Origin: Pseudomonas abieticivorans | GTDB taxonomy: Bacteria; Pseudomonadota; Gammaproteobacteria; Pseudomonadales; Pseudomonadaceae | Direction: 5' to 3' | Length of the DNA stretch: 64,000 bases | NCBI RefSeq assembly: GCF_023509015.1 | Contig: NZ_CP094975.1 | Location: 2,489,501 to 2,553,500, forward strand | Shown: one piece after another, positions 62,990 to 64,000 of the stretch | How the letters are laid out: each line of letters begins with the position of its first letter | How positions within the stretch are numbered: the stretch's first letter is position 1 | Position numbers and translations under genes: made by a program | The notes under the pieces: model-generated | Databases searched by the model: none | What the model was told of the DNA's origin: nothing | What the model saw: the letters and a program-made list of their open reading frames with translations, nothing else

Positions 62990-63730
62990 TCAAGCCCTCT
63001 CGCCGCGAATGGAAACTGCCGGGAAGGGGTACTTCTCGTTGCGTTCTACCCAGTCCATGAAATCGGCGCGCGCGCCGGGGAAGCCGACCATGGTCCAGCC
63101 GACCAGGCCCTTGTTGCCACCGTGGATAGGGTCGCTGAAAAAGCCCTCGCGGGTGTTTTGCACCATCAGGCTGAAGAAGGCCTTGGCGGGAACGTCGTCG
63201 AGCTGGATGTCGCCCGCTTCGAGCTTTTTAAGTACATCGTCCTGCGCCGCGCCATCGAGCTCGGCGAACACCTTGCCGGCCTGCTTTTTGGTCCAGGCGT
63301 CGGTGGCCGCAATGCCGAGGCGGTAGATCTGCTTGGGTACCAACTGCAACTGGTAACCCATCTCGGCCGGTGCATCGGCCACGAACGGCCCCTGCATGAA
63401 CCACAACGAACCACTGGCATAGGCCGTGTTCATCTGCCGATCAATAAATTCCGGCGCACCCGCTTCCAGCGCGCCTGGGCCCAGATCATCGGCAGGGATC
63501 AACCGCGCCACGGCAGCATTGACGAACGCCCACTCTTCAGCGGTGAAGTAGGTGGGCTCGTACGGGGCCGCCGCGGTCGGAGCCTTGGGCTGCGCGGCGG
63601 TTGCTTTTTCCGGGGCCGCCATCAGAGCGCTGGCGCCCAGGCCAGTACTGGCTACGGTCACCACGGGAATCAGTGTCAGGGTTTTACGCAGAAAATCCCG
63701 ACGCGGGTTTTCTTGGTCATTTTCAGACAT
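62990..63730 (-). CDS. gadA: Gluconate 2-dehydrogenase subunit 3 (Tat signal)
   Basis: A 246-residue small subunit with a twin-arginine signal '[17 protein letters not shown]' followed by a hydrophobic stretch and 'GASALMAAP'. The mature part has '[21 protein letters not shown]', typical of the gluconate_2-dh3 family. It carries the folded flavoprotein through the Tat system and helps anchor it. GAGGAACCC precedes the ATG. First gene of the three-gene operon. Confidence 0.88.
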   Translation of the reverse strand: MSENDQENPRRDFLRKTLTLIPVVTVASTGLGASALMAAPEKATAAQPKAPTAAAPYEPTYFTAEEWAFVNAAVARLIPADDLGPGALEAGAPEFIDRQMNTAYASGSLWFMQGPFVADAPAEMGYQLQLVPKQIYRLGIAATDAWTKKQAGKVFAELDGAAQDDVLKKLEAGDIQLDDVPAKAFFSLMVQNTREGFFSDPIHGGNKGLVGWTMVGFPGARADFMDWVERNEKYPFPAVSIRGERA

Positions 63731-63913
63731 GGGGGTTCCTCATCATTCGGTCCACGGTGGACCGGGCGCGGCTTTGCTGGCGGCTTATATTTTTTTTCGG
63801 CTACATCGACTGTAGATGACGACGTATTTTTAGGAGCACAGGGCAAGGCGAAAGTTTGAGCGAAGGCTGGATTAATCGTATCGGCGTGAAATGTAGCGAT
63901 TTGCCACAGAAAA

Positions 63914-63927
63914 TGAAACCGGTTTCA
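63914..63927. promoter_or_regulatory. PtxS operator upstream of the gad operon
   Basis: TGAAACCGGTTTCA is an exact copy of the palindrome that PtxS binds in P. putida and P. aeruginosa, released by 2-ketogluconate. It lies 184-197 bases before the first gad ATG. Confidence 0.8.
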
Positions 63928-64000
63928 GAGTCTGCCGATCATTTGCAACAGCCTGTTTACAAATCGCTCACAGAGTTTTGACACTTCAAGCGGCAGTCTG

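Noticed and set aside
59892..63326. A 1144-codon plus-strand open frame across the gad operon
   Set aside because: It is the antisense frame of three well-supported genes. Its protein is biased to Val/Gly/His/Arg with no domain, as expected from GC-rich codon use opposite real genes.

Overview
The window is about 64 kb of GC-rich chromosome from a Pseudomonas, most likely of the P. putida / P. fluorescens complex. Reasons: the gene order gltP - ivy - DUF1328 - algB - kinB - EAL - ampDh2 - dgcH - EEP - dsbA - cc4 - engB - ersA - polA - DUF2782 - thrB - znuA/zur-znuCB - lipoprotein - metNIQ and sco-ctaB-ctaA-surf1-coxC-ctaG-coxA-coxB is the order I know from the origin-proximal part of pseudomonad chromosomes, and the intergenic REP sequence built on 'GCGGATGAATCCGCTCC' is typical of this group. 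No rRNA, tRNA, CRISPR array, prophage or insertion sequence was seen; this is core genome with few accessory features.

Layout. 1-5800: acetyl-CoA hydrolase/transferase, two tiny DUF1127 proteins, then a cluster of three secreted DUF2388 paralogues ending in a periplasmic DUF4105 protein with an HELTH motif. 6-16 kb: CitMHS citrate symporter, TerC, Na/Pi cotransporter, M16 peptidase-like protein, DUF5924, and a four-gene MCE/Mla-type lipid-transport operon (STAS-MlaE, MlaF, MlaD, PqiC-like lipoprotein). 16-19 kb: nucleoside-recognition membrane protein and GltP. 19.7-21.7 kb: envelope-defence genes (Ivy lysozyme inhibitor, DUF1328, a small membrane protein, a triple-BON protein) preceded by two good sigma-54 promoters. 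21.9-30.5 kb: AlgB/KinB alginate two-component system, an EAL phosphodiesterase, AmpDh2-type amidase, a GGDEF cyclase and an EEP-fold hydrolase. 30.5-37.5 kb: DsbA, cytochrome c4, a decayed cytochrome c5 gene, EngB, an ErsA/Spot42-like sRNA with an AlgU-type promoter, PolA, DUF2782 and ThrB. 37.5-46.3 kb: Zur-controlled zinc uptake, KatE catalase, MetNIQ. 46.5-54.9 kb: the whole aa3-type cytochrome c oxidase set with copper and heme A biogenesis. 55-59.7 kb: a conserved unknown, SulP plus carbonic anhydrase, a radical SAM protein. 59.9-63.7 kb: the membrane gluconate 2-dehydrogenase operon with a perfect PtxS operator upstream.

How it fits together. The recurring theme is the cell envelope: disulfide formation, peptidoglycan amidase, lysozyme inhibitor, BON protein, MCE lipid transport, alginate regulation and an envelope-stress sRNA. 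The most interesting unexplained points are (i) the two sigma-54 promoters (one with a consensus IHF site, one with a GGGTGCA/TGCACCC dyad) beside algB, which keeps an intact GAFTGA motif; (ii) the DUF2388 x3 - DUF4105/HELTH secreted cluster; (iii) a decayed cytochrome c5; (iv) a divergent Sco-like CxxxC protein inside the oxidase-assembly operon; (v) a REP element that supplies a gene's stop codon. All names rest on reading the translated sequence and gene order; no database search was run.
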